Positions 42,421-53,611 of a stretch of 64,000 nt of DNA are shown here, one piece after another. The DNA lies in NCBI GenBank assembly GCA_914767715.1, contig OU612065.1, positions 27,964,001-28,028,000 of the forward strand, written 5' to 3'. A program made the translations under genes and the position numbers. The stretch's first letter is position 1, and every line of letters starts with the position of its first letter. This DNA comes from Membranipora membranacea (Eukaryota > Bryozoa > Gymnolaemata > Cheilostomatida > Membraniporidae). The notes beneath the pieces are model-generated. The model did not search any database, was not told where the DNA came from, and was given only the letters and a program-made list of their open reading frames with translations.

Positions 42421-43692
42421 ACAACACTTGCGAACTCAAAATCGAGAAAGGGTTGTCCAGCTCTGCCGACGTTTTGGGTGGCCACTGATGTGCAGGAATT
42501 TAACCTCTCTGTCGTATGATCGGTAATCCTACCCGCTGGTATGCACTTCTAACCGACACCTGATAATAATGAATTCATCAAAGTATTTTCTGTATCAGAC
42601 ACCTGGTGGGGAACTAAAAATTTGTTTGATGTTGCTATAGCGGCGATTAATTATCAACCACCAACCTTGTGCCAACGTTTGAGCAGGTAGTTATTTCAAG
42701 GAGGGGGTTAATTGTTATTTATAAGTAGAAAAAAATATAGAGTAATGCTCAAATCTATGAAGGAATGATCTTTCTTATTACTAACAATGACAAAAATAAT
42801 GTTGAGGAAGTCATTTTTTTTTATTCTTTTATTTTTTAAACCTACATAATGTTACAGCAATGAACAACAGGACAATATTGACCAATCAGCAATCAACATC
42901 GCTTGAGCTATTTCTGGGACATTTGTCCAAATAAAAATGGCCGCTAAGTGAGAAAATCATTATTGCATCAATGAAATAAAATGGCTAACAAGCCCATGTT
43001 ATTTACCAAAGAGTTCACAAATATTAGTTGAATCTCAAGAAAACATCTTACCCTAGCCTTCGATGGCTGCATCACTTGCCCTATCTACATGATAGTAGTG
43101 TTATTGATGATGTGAATATGAAAGCACATGTTTATTTCGTTGGTTATTTCTTTGTGGATTAAGAAAATATAGTTAGGGTGCTCTCTTGGGCCCCAAACTA
43201 TGCTCATTGGATAGAAAACATGTAGTAGGTAATCCTACATGTTCCACTTTTCCAAAACATTGTCCGTGTGAGGGGAAGCAAGCCTCAAAAGCAAAAATAT
43301 GTCTTCAAATACTTCACAAGTGATACAAGTTCCCACATTAATATCTTCAGTCATAGCGCATCTAGAGACGTCTGGTTTTTTTTATCGTTTAAACACACAT
43401 TTGATTAATGCCATGCATGAGTCAAATACAGCTTACTATCCCTGAATAATCCTAGAAACATGATATGATCTGAATTGGAGACAGTGAACCTTCTCAGCCA
43501 ATGAAAGCCTTGATATTATTTGACGCAGTGAGTCTATTGTTTATTTTCTATTGTTTAGTGGCATACACAATGAAAGCCGAATATTCCTATATATAGACCT
43601 AAAACCATTAAGCCTATATTATAAGGGACACGATAAATAGGCCAATTGTCTAGGACATCACACTAAGCCACAATTCATGTGTTGTTTTTCCT

Positions 43693-43814
43693 GGGAAGAG
43701 GTAGTTTAAGTGCTCAAATGGTGCAAGATGCTGGTAGAAGCATTTCAATTTCATGATAATGAAATGCCTCTTCCAGCATCTTGCACCGTTTGAGCACTTA
43801 AACTAGGGAAGAGG
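43693..43814. mobile_element. 104-bp foldback with 9-bp target duplication
   Basis: The element 43702-43805 begins TAGTTTAAGTGCTCAAA and ends with the complement. Arms of about 48 bases pair almost perfectly and include GGTGCAAGATGCTGG. Exact GGGAAGAGG flanks it at 43693-43701 and 43806-43814. No coding capacity. Confidence 0.75.
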
Positions 43815-44884
43815 GAGTTCATTGGTTACAGTGAGTAAGACGAAGACAGCAAATCTCTTCACTTCAGTCCAAGTCATCGATCATCATCTTTGAAGCAGGT
43901 TTTTTTTCAAAGGCAGAAGGCAGGGCTTTTCAAAATGAGGCGGACGTTTTTTTGACACTGGCCCAATATATTAGATCTGCTCATTACATTACAAACACAC
44001 CAATGATGAACTGAGTTCATTGATCACACAGCACAAGGTGTCCTTAACTCTTTTCACTTTGCTTGTACCTAGGAAATACCGACCTTATCTTACACTTATT
44101 ATTTATGATCTAATTATTCCTTTTAAAAATCCTCAGTTCTTTCTGTTTTTAAGATAAGTCTGATTTTAAGTACAAAAAGTGGCCTCTTTTTTGTAAATTT
44201 TTAATTTTCTAAGGGTATTATTTTTGTGTGACATCACTCGGTCACAAAGCTCACAAGTCAAAGAGTTGTAGCAGAAACTTGTTACATCAATCTTATCTTG
44301 TTCATAAAACATAATTGGTGGCCATCCAATTATCTTATCCATGTTAGGAGGTACATGTTACATTGACAGACAGCTTTATCCGTCTCTGTCCTCCAACAAG
44401 AATCAAATAAGAAGTAATTGAGGACATGAAGTTATATGGCACTAAACGGAAATGGGCTATGACTTAGTTAGGGTGTAAACACTGTTTGGTCTGTCTTCTT
44501 TGTCACTGTTTCTGTAAAAAAAAAAGAGAAAAGATTTGACGCTTGGAGGTGATCTGAACAGTTAAGTTAGATGCTGTGTGAATCACCTAGGTGATTTGCT
44601 GTATCAGTCACCAAGTCAGTACATGTGAAGTAAGCCAAGTTGGTGAAATCAAGAAGGAGTTAAGTTAAGTAAGGTGAGTAAATTGAGTTTCAATCAAAAA
44701 TTCAAATTCTGTTATCATCCGCAATCCTTTTCTCACAGGCCCTCTGTGGATCGTGCAAGTCCAGTGATTGTGCGCGCCTGTGACCAAAGCCTTTTCACTA
44801 AAGGTGCACGGCAACTTCTCTTGCAGTTGCACGAAATACAGAAGAGGAAGGCCATGGCTGTGTGTGATATTTACTCCTTGGAGC

Positions 44885-45092
44885 TAGTTTAGTAGTCCTT
44901 GACTTGATCATTGAATTGATGGATCTATCAATGATCGTTGTTTTGAGACATTTGTTAGCATATGTATGGTGGTATATCATCATATGAATGGTAGTTTAGT
45001 AGTCCTTGGCTTGATCATTGAATTGATGGATCAATCAATGATCGTTGTTTTGAGACATTTGTTAGCATATGTATGGTGGTATATCATCATCA
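44885..45092. repeat. Tandem duplication, 107-bp unit
   Basis: Copies start at 44885 and 44992 with TAGTTTAGTAGTCCTTG and differ at only a few positions, so the duplication is recent. Confidence 0.8.
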
Positions 45093-45192
45093 TTGATCAC
45101 ATATGTGGGTTAGTCATAGAAATAGAGCCCATAGAAACCTAAGCCGCTCTTGGGAGTCGTTCCACTTTTCATGGATCTCCTGTATATATAAG

Positions 45193-45292
45193 AAATCAGT
45201 GGTAGGGATTTGTTCAAGAATGGTTTAGAATGAACTTAATGAGCTAGCTGAAAAACACAATATAACAAACTATAAATCCCTACGACTGATTT
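45193..45292. mobile_element. 100-bp element with 19-bp terminal inverted repeats
   Basis: Ends AAATCAGTGGTAGGGATTT (45193-45211) and its complement with one mismatch (45274-45292). No flanking duplication found. Confidence 0.5.
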
Positions 45293-45501
45293 TGGTGAAT
45301 CGGTAATAACGAAAACCGCAAAAACTGATTAGGCATCTATGTCTGTGGGGTTAGCACACTCACTGTCACAAACTAACGAGCAGGGAACAGAGTTAAAGCT
45401 TATTTATGGGAAGTTGTTTAAATTAATGTAATATATATATACTCAGAAACGCAAACAACACATTGTTGTTGTCATCATGGGGCTTGGCGATTAGACATAG
45501 T

Positions 45502-45539
45502 CAAGGACTAACAGAGGTGACTCCTCTGTTACTCCTTGA
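45502..45539. repeat. CAAGGAG-type hairpin, 38 bp
   Basis: Arms CAAGGACTAACAGAGG and CCTCTGTTACTCCTTG with one mismatch. Flanks GACATAGT and ACATTACG share only a short match. Confidence 0.5.
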
Positions 45540-46025
45540 CATTACGATCTGCTATCCCTATTAGTGTTACTCAATGACTGATCCAAGCCAGGGTGTTCCA
45601 ACAACACCTAAGTGAGGACAGAAGTAACAAATAATGCCGCCTAAAGAAAATGATATAAATGAATAATATGTATTTGGAGGTGTTTTTTATCATTATACAT
45701 ACATATCCATGCTTCATGTTGCCCTGCTGATTCAATATACATGCGTAATGTTGTGTCATACCATCCGCCCATCCACATAGTCTTCCCTGTTGAATTCAAC
45801 TGCAGAATAACCGGGATGATATTAACAAGAATAATTGGCAATTATCGTATCACTGAAACATAAATGTTAATTACTGAGACATCATCAATCCAACTTCTTG
45901 CATGTAAAGAATGGTAGACTGTAATAGGCAAAAATTTGGGATTGGTATTTTTTTTAATTCAAATTTATTAACCTTAAAGTTCTATTTGTAGTACAGTTTC
46001 AGTAGAACAGGAGGCAGTTCCAGTA

Positions 46026-49000
46026 ATGGAACTGCGTGTGGGCAGCAAATATCGACTAGGAAGGAAAATTGGTAGTGGCTCCTTCGGTGACATATATCTG
46101 GGTAAGTACAACTCAAAAATCTATCCCCGGGTTATTGGTATGATCAGGGAGAATGTACTGATGTATGATGTACTGATACCAAATTTATACGGTTGATTTC
46201 ATGTTTTTATCTTCTTCTGCAGTCTGATTGAGACTTTAGCTGATGGTTTCTTAACAAGCAACCTAAGGTGATTTTGTACATAATAATATGCACCCTTTAA
46301 AAATACATAAAATTACTAACAATTTGCCTGATATACATCTATATGGCTGTTCTCCTGGTGTGTAGGCACAGATGTCTCCAACGGAGAAGAAGTGGGAATC
46401 AAGTTAGAATGTGTCAAGTTGAAACATCCACAGTTGCATATTGAGAGTAAAATCTATAAGATTCTTCAAGGTGGAGGTGAGTTCAATTCTAAATATGTGT
46501 ATTGTTACTGAAAAGCAGATTGATTTCAATTTGTCGACCAATCTAAAAGGACCTATGATTTACTAGTCCTAGCGCATAGTATGTCAAGTATAATAATATT
46601 GATAATTATTTGCATTTGAATGATGAAGTTTGAATGATCCATGCTGCTTTTGTTTATGTACTGTATGTAGTTTATGATAGAAACTAAGACCTAAACCAGC
46701 CCTGTAATAATACATGTCATTAGTGTTTCATATTTAAAAGTAACATATTTGACCAAATATAAAGATGATTGGACATTGCTTATCAACTAGTCACCAAAGT
46801 CCTATTATTCTTTTGCGTCTCATTATTCTTTCCCTTTAGTCGGTATACCAAGCATAAAATGGTGTGGTGCAGAAGGCGACTACAATGTTATGGTTATGGA
46901 GCTACTGGGACCAAGCTTAGAAGACCTGTTCAATTACTGCAACAGAAAATTCTCACTCAAAACAGTATTATTATTAGCAGACCAATTGGTGAGTTTATGC
47001 AATGAGTTGCCAGTGTTTGCTGCTGGCCTGTTGTCCGCGGAATGTCCTTAACATAAGCAGCTGTACATACAGTACTGGTGGAACTTTCATGTACGAGCAT
47101 GCAATTTGGAATGTATCGTCCCCAACATGACTCTAACTTGTTGCTAATCAGGAAATAACTAGCAGTAGCTGTACTAGTGGTAGCAGATATTGGTGTACAA
47201 TTTAACTGTTTCTTTGCGCAACAAACTTGGTGTGATGTATGTATACATGGTGTATAATTGTTCAGCATCATGTCAGGTTAAACTGAGTAGTCCTGATTTT
47301 AACACAAACTAGATATGACATGCGTAGTGCTGTAGTGCCAGGGTAGTCTACACACTTATCCTGTACAATGATCATACGCTGTGACAGGAATCAATCAACC
47401 CTCAAGCTCCAAATTAGCTTAATTTATTTATTCAATCACAAGACATGTATTAAATATGTAATTGCTCCTTAGTGCAATGGGACCAATAGTGGTGAAATTG
47501 AGTTTGATGTCATGTATGAAATGAACTTTCTATATTTCAGATCAGTCGTGTGGAGTATATACATTCTAAAAACTTCATCCATCGCGATGTTAAGCCTGAT
47601 AACTTTCTAATGGGTCTTGGCAAGAAAGGAAATCTTGTTTATATTATTGACTTTGGTTTAGCGAAGAAATATCGAGATAGCAGGACACACCAGCATATAG
47701 CATACAGGGAAAACAAAAACCTTACCGGCACAGCACGTTATGCTAGTGTGAACACTCATCTTGGCATTGGTGAGTTACGAGATGCTGGTCTGAGCAAACT
47801 CACATGTCCCTTCATAGGTAACATACAATTTCTAAAATCACAATGTGATGCTGTGCTCTCCACTTGGTGGATGGTAATTCAATTTCAGCCCTCCTATTCC
47901 ACTTGGTGGTTGGCCTAATTAGATGGTATATAACACAAGTATTCCATGTATGAGTCATTCAGATCTATCTTCCTGATCTGTGTCAAGTTTCAATCGTCTT
48001 CCTTAGTAACTAGTGCTGAGTAAATTGATTTCCATCACATAACTTATGACTGACAAGCAGTGTTTTAGTATTAGTATTATAGATCTGTTAATGTAAATCC
48101 CCTGAGTGAGAAAGCTCCATAATCCTTTGATGCAGTTCTCTCATTGCTTTAGCACAGAATCTTGAAACAGTGGTGTTAGGCTAATCCTTTTATAATTACA
48201 GCATTATTTCCACAGTCTTGTAATTCACCCACAGGGACAACATCTCATGTGTGTAATATTGAATTGGCTTGGTGTCCCTATGCATAGCAACTGCACAGTT
48301 TTTATCTCATAAGAAGATGTGATGTGTTGATAACTGGTCAGTTCTTCCGGCTTACACTGCAACACATGCCCCCTCAGCAAAGACAATATCGGTAGAATGG
48401 GACAGGGTGCTGTGTCCATCTCAATTGAAGAAATGTCAAGATGAAAATTTGAGGGGATAGCTGACTGCATTCATGGCTTGGATAGTAAATATCATATTGT
48501 CTTTCACTTGATTACAAATTTTCAGAAGGTGTCATTACTATGTCCAAACTGATACATTTTGTTTGTTGTAGAGCAAAGCCGTAGGGACGACATGGAATCG
48601 CTTGGGTATGTTTTTATGTACTTCTTGCGTGGTAGTTTGCCATGGCAAGGTCTGAAAGCTGCCACCAAACGACAGAAATATGAGCGAATCAGTGAAAAGA
48701 AAATGTCAACTCCTATAGAAGAACTATGTAAAGGATTTCCTTGTAAGTTCAACTGCAGCCTGATTTTTATTGTAGGAGGTGCACTTAAATAAAATACTTC
48801 AATCGGTGTAACACTGATACTCACTTGTTTGCAGGTAGTCTGGCCGTGACCATGTCTCCAACATGATGAATCATGTCTGATAACATGAAAACAGATCGTC
48901 AGCTATACTATATTCTTGTTATTTCCATTGAAATGGGATATTCATTAGTTCTGGCAATATGAAAGTATTCCGATGGGATATGCCTGCATCGACAGTCTCA

Positions 49001-52000
49001 GCTTGACCAAGATTAATTACCTAAAGAAATACTTTTTCAAGAAAACTTCCCGCTTTTCTTGTCCACTTTTGCCACTGGCCATTAGTCTAGTGTGGTCACA
49101 TGTTTATTCCCCCTCCCTCCCCTAATCTGAAATGAAACAATATGGTTTAGCTATCAGGGACGGGCTTGAAAGTGATGTAGACTGGTTTTAGTACACTCGT
49201 CAGTGAGTGAAATCATTTAAAGCCTGATTCTCTGTTCCCAAGTCAGATTGATCCTTAATTTTTCTATTATGTTGAATTTCACATTCTTGTAGCCGAGTTC
49301 GCCACATATTTGAATTTCTGCCGATCTCTGCGATTTGATGACAAACCAGATTATAGTTATCTACGCCAATTATTCAGAAATCTGTTTCACAGACATGGTT
49401 ATACATATGATTACGTGTTCGACTGGAACATGCTAAAATTTGTAAGTACTAGGTCTGCCATAAACATTTATTGCTCCTGAGTTGGTCAGAAAATACTCAT
49501 ATGGAAATGAAATGTGTTAAAGCCAGTGGTTGATAACCAAGGCTCTTTACATGTTCAGTGCTCCGGTTACAAAATGGTGGTGGAATCTAACCCTCAAATT
49601 TCGCATTTCTAAACATCATGTTATGTCATGCTAATATCTGACACTGTCATGATAACTTTGCGAAGTGTTACACCAGTTCTAAGGCAGATATCTACCCTAA
49701 GATAAAAATTTGAAGGCCTCATTGTGATATTAATTTGCCTCGATTTCACAGCTTGGTACATAATCAGATGAGGGAAGGCACATTGGTACACTGATCAAGT
49801 TGAAGTATGAAAATGCATCAGCTCCCCATGCCCTATTGTCCTCTTGGCAAAGTAGAGCGCTTAAACAAACTACCATCAGCAAAGATTCTCAACTATTGCT
49901 GTGGCCTAACTAATTTGTTATAAATTACTGAGAATGGAAATGATGCGAGTGCATATTGTAAACTCAGTTACAACAGCCAATCAAAATATATCACAGTGGA
50001 ACTTGTTGATATTGGTTGATTGGAGAACTCTAACTCCTTGATTTGTAACGTTTTTTTTCTCTACCATCTAATGTGGAACAAGATGTATTTTGAACATCCA
50101 TGAATTTTTAAGATTGAATTGATCATAAAGGTAGAAATTAGGTTCACCAGCTGATAAGCTTCCAAGAGCAGCTCAATTGGGCAACTAGGACTAAAGTTGC
50201 ATTCTATAATATGTGATGTTATAGATAAACATACATTTTGCCTATAAGTCTACCAATCCAAACTTTGGTCTCTTTTATTTTAAAACCAGTTGAAATTAAA
50301 CATAGCTTAATGCATCAGCTCCCCATGCCCTATTGTCCTCTTGGCAAAGTAGAGCGCTTAAACAAACTACCATCAGCAAAGATTCTCAACTATTGCTGTG
50401 GCCTAACTAATTTGTTATAAATTACTGAGAATGGAAATGATGCGAGTGCATATTGTAAACTCAGTTACAACAGCCAATCAAAATATATCACAGTGGAACT
50501 TGTTGATATTGGTTGATTGGAGAACTCTAACTCCTTGATTTGTAACGTTTTTTTTCTCTACCATCTAATGTGGAACAAGATGTATTTTGAACATCCATGA
50601 ATTTTTAAGATTGAATTGATCATAAAGGTAGAAATTAGGTTCACCAGCTGATAAGCTTCCAAGAGCAGCTCAATTGGGCAACTAGGACTAAAGTTGCATT
50701 CTATAATATGTGATGTTATAGATAAACATACATTTTGCCTATAAGTCTACCAATCCAAACTTTGGTCTCTTTTATTTTAAAACCAGTTGAAATTAAACAT
50801 AGCTTAATGCATCAGCTCCCCATGCCCTATTGTCCTCTTGGCAAAGTAGAGCGCTTAAACGAACTACCATCAGCAAAGATTCTCAACTATTGCTGTGGCC
50901 TAACTAATTTGTTATCAAAAAAATTATCCATGTGCAAAATAAATTGAAGCAGATAAAAATCTTATGTGACCTCATGATACATCACATTCTGTCACCATCA
51001 CCTTGCTGATGGTTGCTTAAACCACTGCTGATAATACAGCTGGGCTTCGCCCAGCAGAAAAGTGTTGGATCTCAGCTAGATTTTAAAGGCACCTGATTGT
51101 TCAGGGTCAACTTTTGTCATCACTAATGGCAGATGGCTGGGGAAGAAGATACTCGCTACTTTTTGAGAACTCATATAACTCCATGCATTGCTACTGGCTA
51201 GATGTTTTGATGCCAGAACTCTCCATCTAAATTTTTTACTGGTGGCTCTGCTTGGCAGAGCCCAGCTGTGTCAGCAGTGGTTTAAGATGGAATAATACTT
51301 TGTCACTTCTTTAGAAAATTTTCACTGCACTTACTACTTGAACTGCTCATTCACTTGATTTTGTTTTTATCTAAGGGCACACCCCCGGTGTCAAGCGGTA
51401 TAGCCATGGTACCAGGTGCTGACGCCAGACAAATACACAGCTCCTCTACCCGTCCCGTCCATGGTACTGCCAGCGGAGGAAGGCTAAGCAGCAACCATCC
51501 AACGTCCAGTATCCCAATGCCCATGCCTAATCATATCCGTAAGTGTTCATTTTTTCTTCTTTTGCCTGTGACTATAGATAAATATCTGGTTCTGCCTCTA
51601 TGCAGTGTGTGTCTAGGACCTGTCAGTAAGAAGCATACAACTCAATTAAATTTATATGCCTTGAACTTTGACTACCCTTTTTTCCTAAACTGGGATTGAT
51701 TGAGTAAATCACCAAATTGAGTACAAGATAACAGTATTTACAACTGATCACTTGCAGTTTGATGTCCTCATATTCATAAAAAAAATGAGTTGATATTAAG
51801 CTTTTTAATGTGCCAATGTAAAAGTTAATTTTTTGAATTATTAAATTTGCAATCCCATACATGTGTGCATTCTACCCATTATGATTAATACTGCCAGTTC
51901 ATGTTATAAAAAAGGAATAAATTAGGTAAAAGCGCCTTGTCCATGTCGATAATTAATAATCAATTAAAAATCCCATTCACAGTAGCTCTCAACTAGAACA

Positions 52001-52611
52001 AGTTTGTTCCCTCTGTGTTGGTGGAGGAATACTGCAATGGCACTGCGCCTCGATACTCGATATCCCTCCGCCACTATAGGTAGAACAAACTTGTTCTAGC
52101 TCTCATCAGTGTATGGGATTTTACATTGATTAAATGATCAATTTTCTAATTTGTTATCTCCTGATAACACAATCATCATGGTGTTATGGTTGTCATATGG
52201 GAACAAAATCGGAATGACTTGAATGCTTTTATTGCATGAAATTGTCCAGGCTCATTATGCACCTTTAATGTCAGGAGCTGCTTTTAACCTGAGGGTGAGT
52301 GCTCAGTAAGAAATAGTTAAAACAGATACCAATGCCTACTGTCACTAAAAAGCCCTACCTTGTATTGGTGTGTGTAGGAAAGTTTGTTTACACACTGAGT
52401 ACTTTTTTTGACAGCTCCTGGTGCTGCAGGTAATTTTAAGTTACCCCATCCCTCAGTCGGACATGACGGTGTAGTGAGAGAGGCAACGAGGATGAGTGCA
52501 GCTACCTCCGGCCAGCCTCATCATATGATGATGATGCCTGGATCTCGTCAAGGACTTGGTAAAGATGATGGCATCGTGACTAGATCCAGATCTCGCATGA
52601 TGAGAAAATGA
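46026..52611 (+). CDS. CSNK1: Casein kinase 1, delta/epsilon type
   Basis: A Ser/Thr kinase acting in circadian timing, Wnt signalling and trafficking. Eight exons: 46026-46101, 46366-46476, 46840-46988, 47541-47769, 48572-48742, 49293-49441, 51376-51538 and 52415-52611. They give 414 residues (human CK1 delta 415, epsilon 416). Seen: [13 protein letters not shown] (from Lys14), the ATP lysine in GEEVGIKLE (Lys38), [54 protein letters not shown] (CK1-specific activation region), [20 protein letters not shown] and [11 protein letters not shown] at residue 295. The last two exons encode a Ser/Pro/Met-rich tail ending RSRSRMMRK, the region that is autophosphorylated in delta/epsilon. The usual Ala before the ATP lysine is Gly here. 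Exon 1 starts at a good ATG; an upstream UTR exon is likely. Intron 6 holds a 497-bp tandem array and a foldback. Confidence 0.95.
49814..50917. repeat. 497-bp tandem array, 2.2 copies, CK1 intron 6
   Basis: The block starting TGCATCAGCTCCCCATGCCC occurs at 49814, 50311 and 50808, exactly 497 bases apart each time. The third copy stops after about 110 bases. The copies are almost identical (one A/G change near 50858), so the array is very young. Each unit contains a 60-residue open frame that looks incidental. Confidence 0.9.
51016..51286. mobile_element. Foldback element in CK1 intron 6
   Basis: Ends CTTAAACCACTGCTG and its exact complement; arms continue imperfectly with CAGCTGGGC. The tip matches the foldback at 24005-24375, so this is a second member of that family. 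Confidence 0.7.
51985..52105. mobile_element. About 107-bp hairpin element in CK1 intron 7 with 7-bp repeats
   Basis: Arms CTAGAACAAGTTTGTTC and complement enclose about 70 bases. GCTCTCA flanks it at 51985-51991 and 52099-52105. Confidence 0.6.
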
Positions 52612-53611
52612 GATGATGTTTGTGATCAACATCAGTATTCAATCCTAATGTTTGACTAGTGACGAATGTGGTGACTGGAACTTTGATTCAACAGTGTCAC
52701 GACAGAGACTTCTTACTGCTGCATGGATTCTCTTTCTCCCAATCGAACGGAGCCAAGGAGGAAATTAACCGATAGCTAATGATATGTGTCAAAAAATTAA
52801 CCTTCTTAGTGACTGCACAGACTATGTTATGTATCTACCAGTTTTTTAGTCATTGTTCTAGATCAACACAGGTTTTGTTCATCTTTTGTTCTAGTATTCG
52901 TTTATCTCTCGGCCATACCCACTTTTTGCCAGGCCTAGTCTATGACCAAATAATGTAACTCTCTCTAGACTGTGTCCATTCGCCAAGGCATATATGGTCA
53001 ATCAGTGAAAAATATACCAACTTTGGATATTCACATGAGATTTTGCCCATCATGTTCATATTATCCTAGAATAAGCCTGAGTTTATCTTGAGAGTCTAAT
53101 CAAAGTGCAGACTTTTTATAGTTGGTGATGTCATATTACGACCATTATCAGGCTGTGGCTCAATAATAAACAGAGTCTAGTCTGTGTGTATGATAGAAAG
53201 TCTATTTTTACTCCTTCATCTTCCATATAACCCAAACCCAGTATTCCTTGAGTTGGGACACATATCGCATATTTAGATTTTATCTCCTGACAGAATCATT
53301 TATAATCATATTGTCATTATGTCTGGAAGTTGTTTATAATATACTTTATAATGAAAAAAAATACACGATACACTGCTGAATTTTATCAGTGCTAATTTCT
53401 TTTTACTTTGCCAATAGTAGTGTGTCTTATCTTCCAAAACAAAATCTACCTTTACATCTGACAAGCTGTTAGGATGTAGGCATATTGGCAATCTTCAGAT
53501 GATGAAATTAGAGTTGGATTGACAGGAAAGTGAGTTCATTGATTAGACTTGGATAGAAACTTCCATAATAATTAGTTCACGTTTCTTTAATGTAGCAACA
53601 GTGTGAGATCT
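52612..53611. other. Convergent 3' region CK1/CLUAP1
   Basis: One kilobase holding both 3' UTRs. No gene or repeat that I can support. Confidence 0.5.

Larger units (their letters stand above)
40839..46025. other. Divergent intergenic region YAE1/CK1, repeat-rich
   Basis: About 5.2 kb without a supported gene. It contains the hairpin element at 41.2 kb, two tRNA-like SINE pieces, an RTE endonuclease fragment, an AT-only stretch (42270-42390), the hairpin at 43.7 kb, a 107-bp tandem duplication, a 100-bp terminal-repeat element and a hairpin at 45.5 kb. The open frame at 44674-44892 has no ATG and no family match. 42500-43690 and 43815-44880 show nothing I can name. Confidence 0.55.

Noticed and set aside
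44674-44892. Possible upstream coding exon of CK1 or separate gene
   Set aside because: No ATG start and no family match. A loosely similar block near 27030-27080 suggests a repeat, but the match is too weak to call.
49814-50917. CRISPR-like array
   Set aside because: The unit is 497 bp without spacers and the genome is eukaryotic.
50238-50947. Repeated 60-70-residue microproteins in CK1 intron 6
   Set aside because: They recur only because the 497-bp unit is duplicated; the frame has no family match and lies in an intron.
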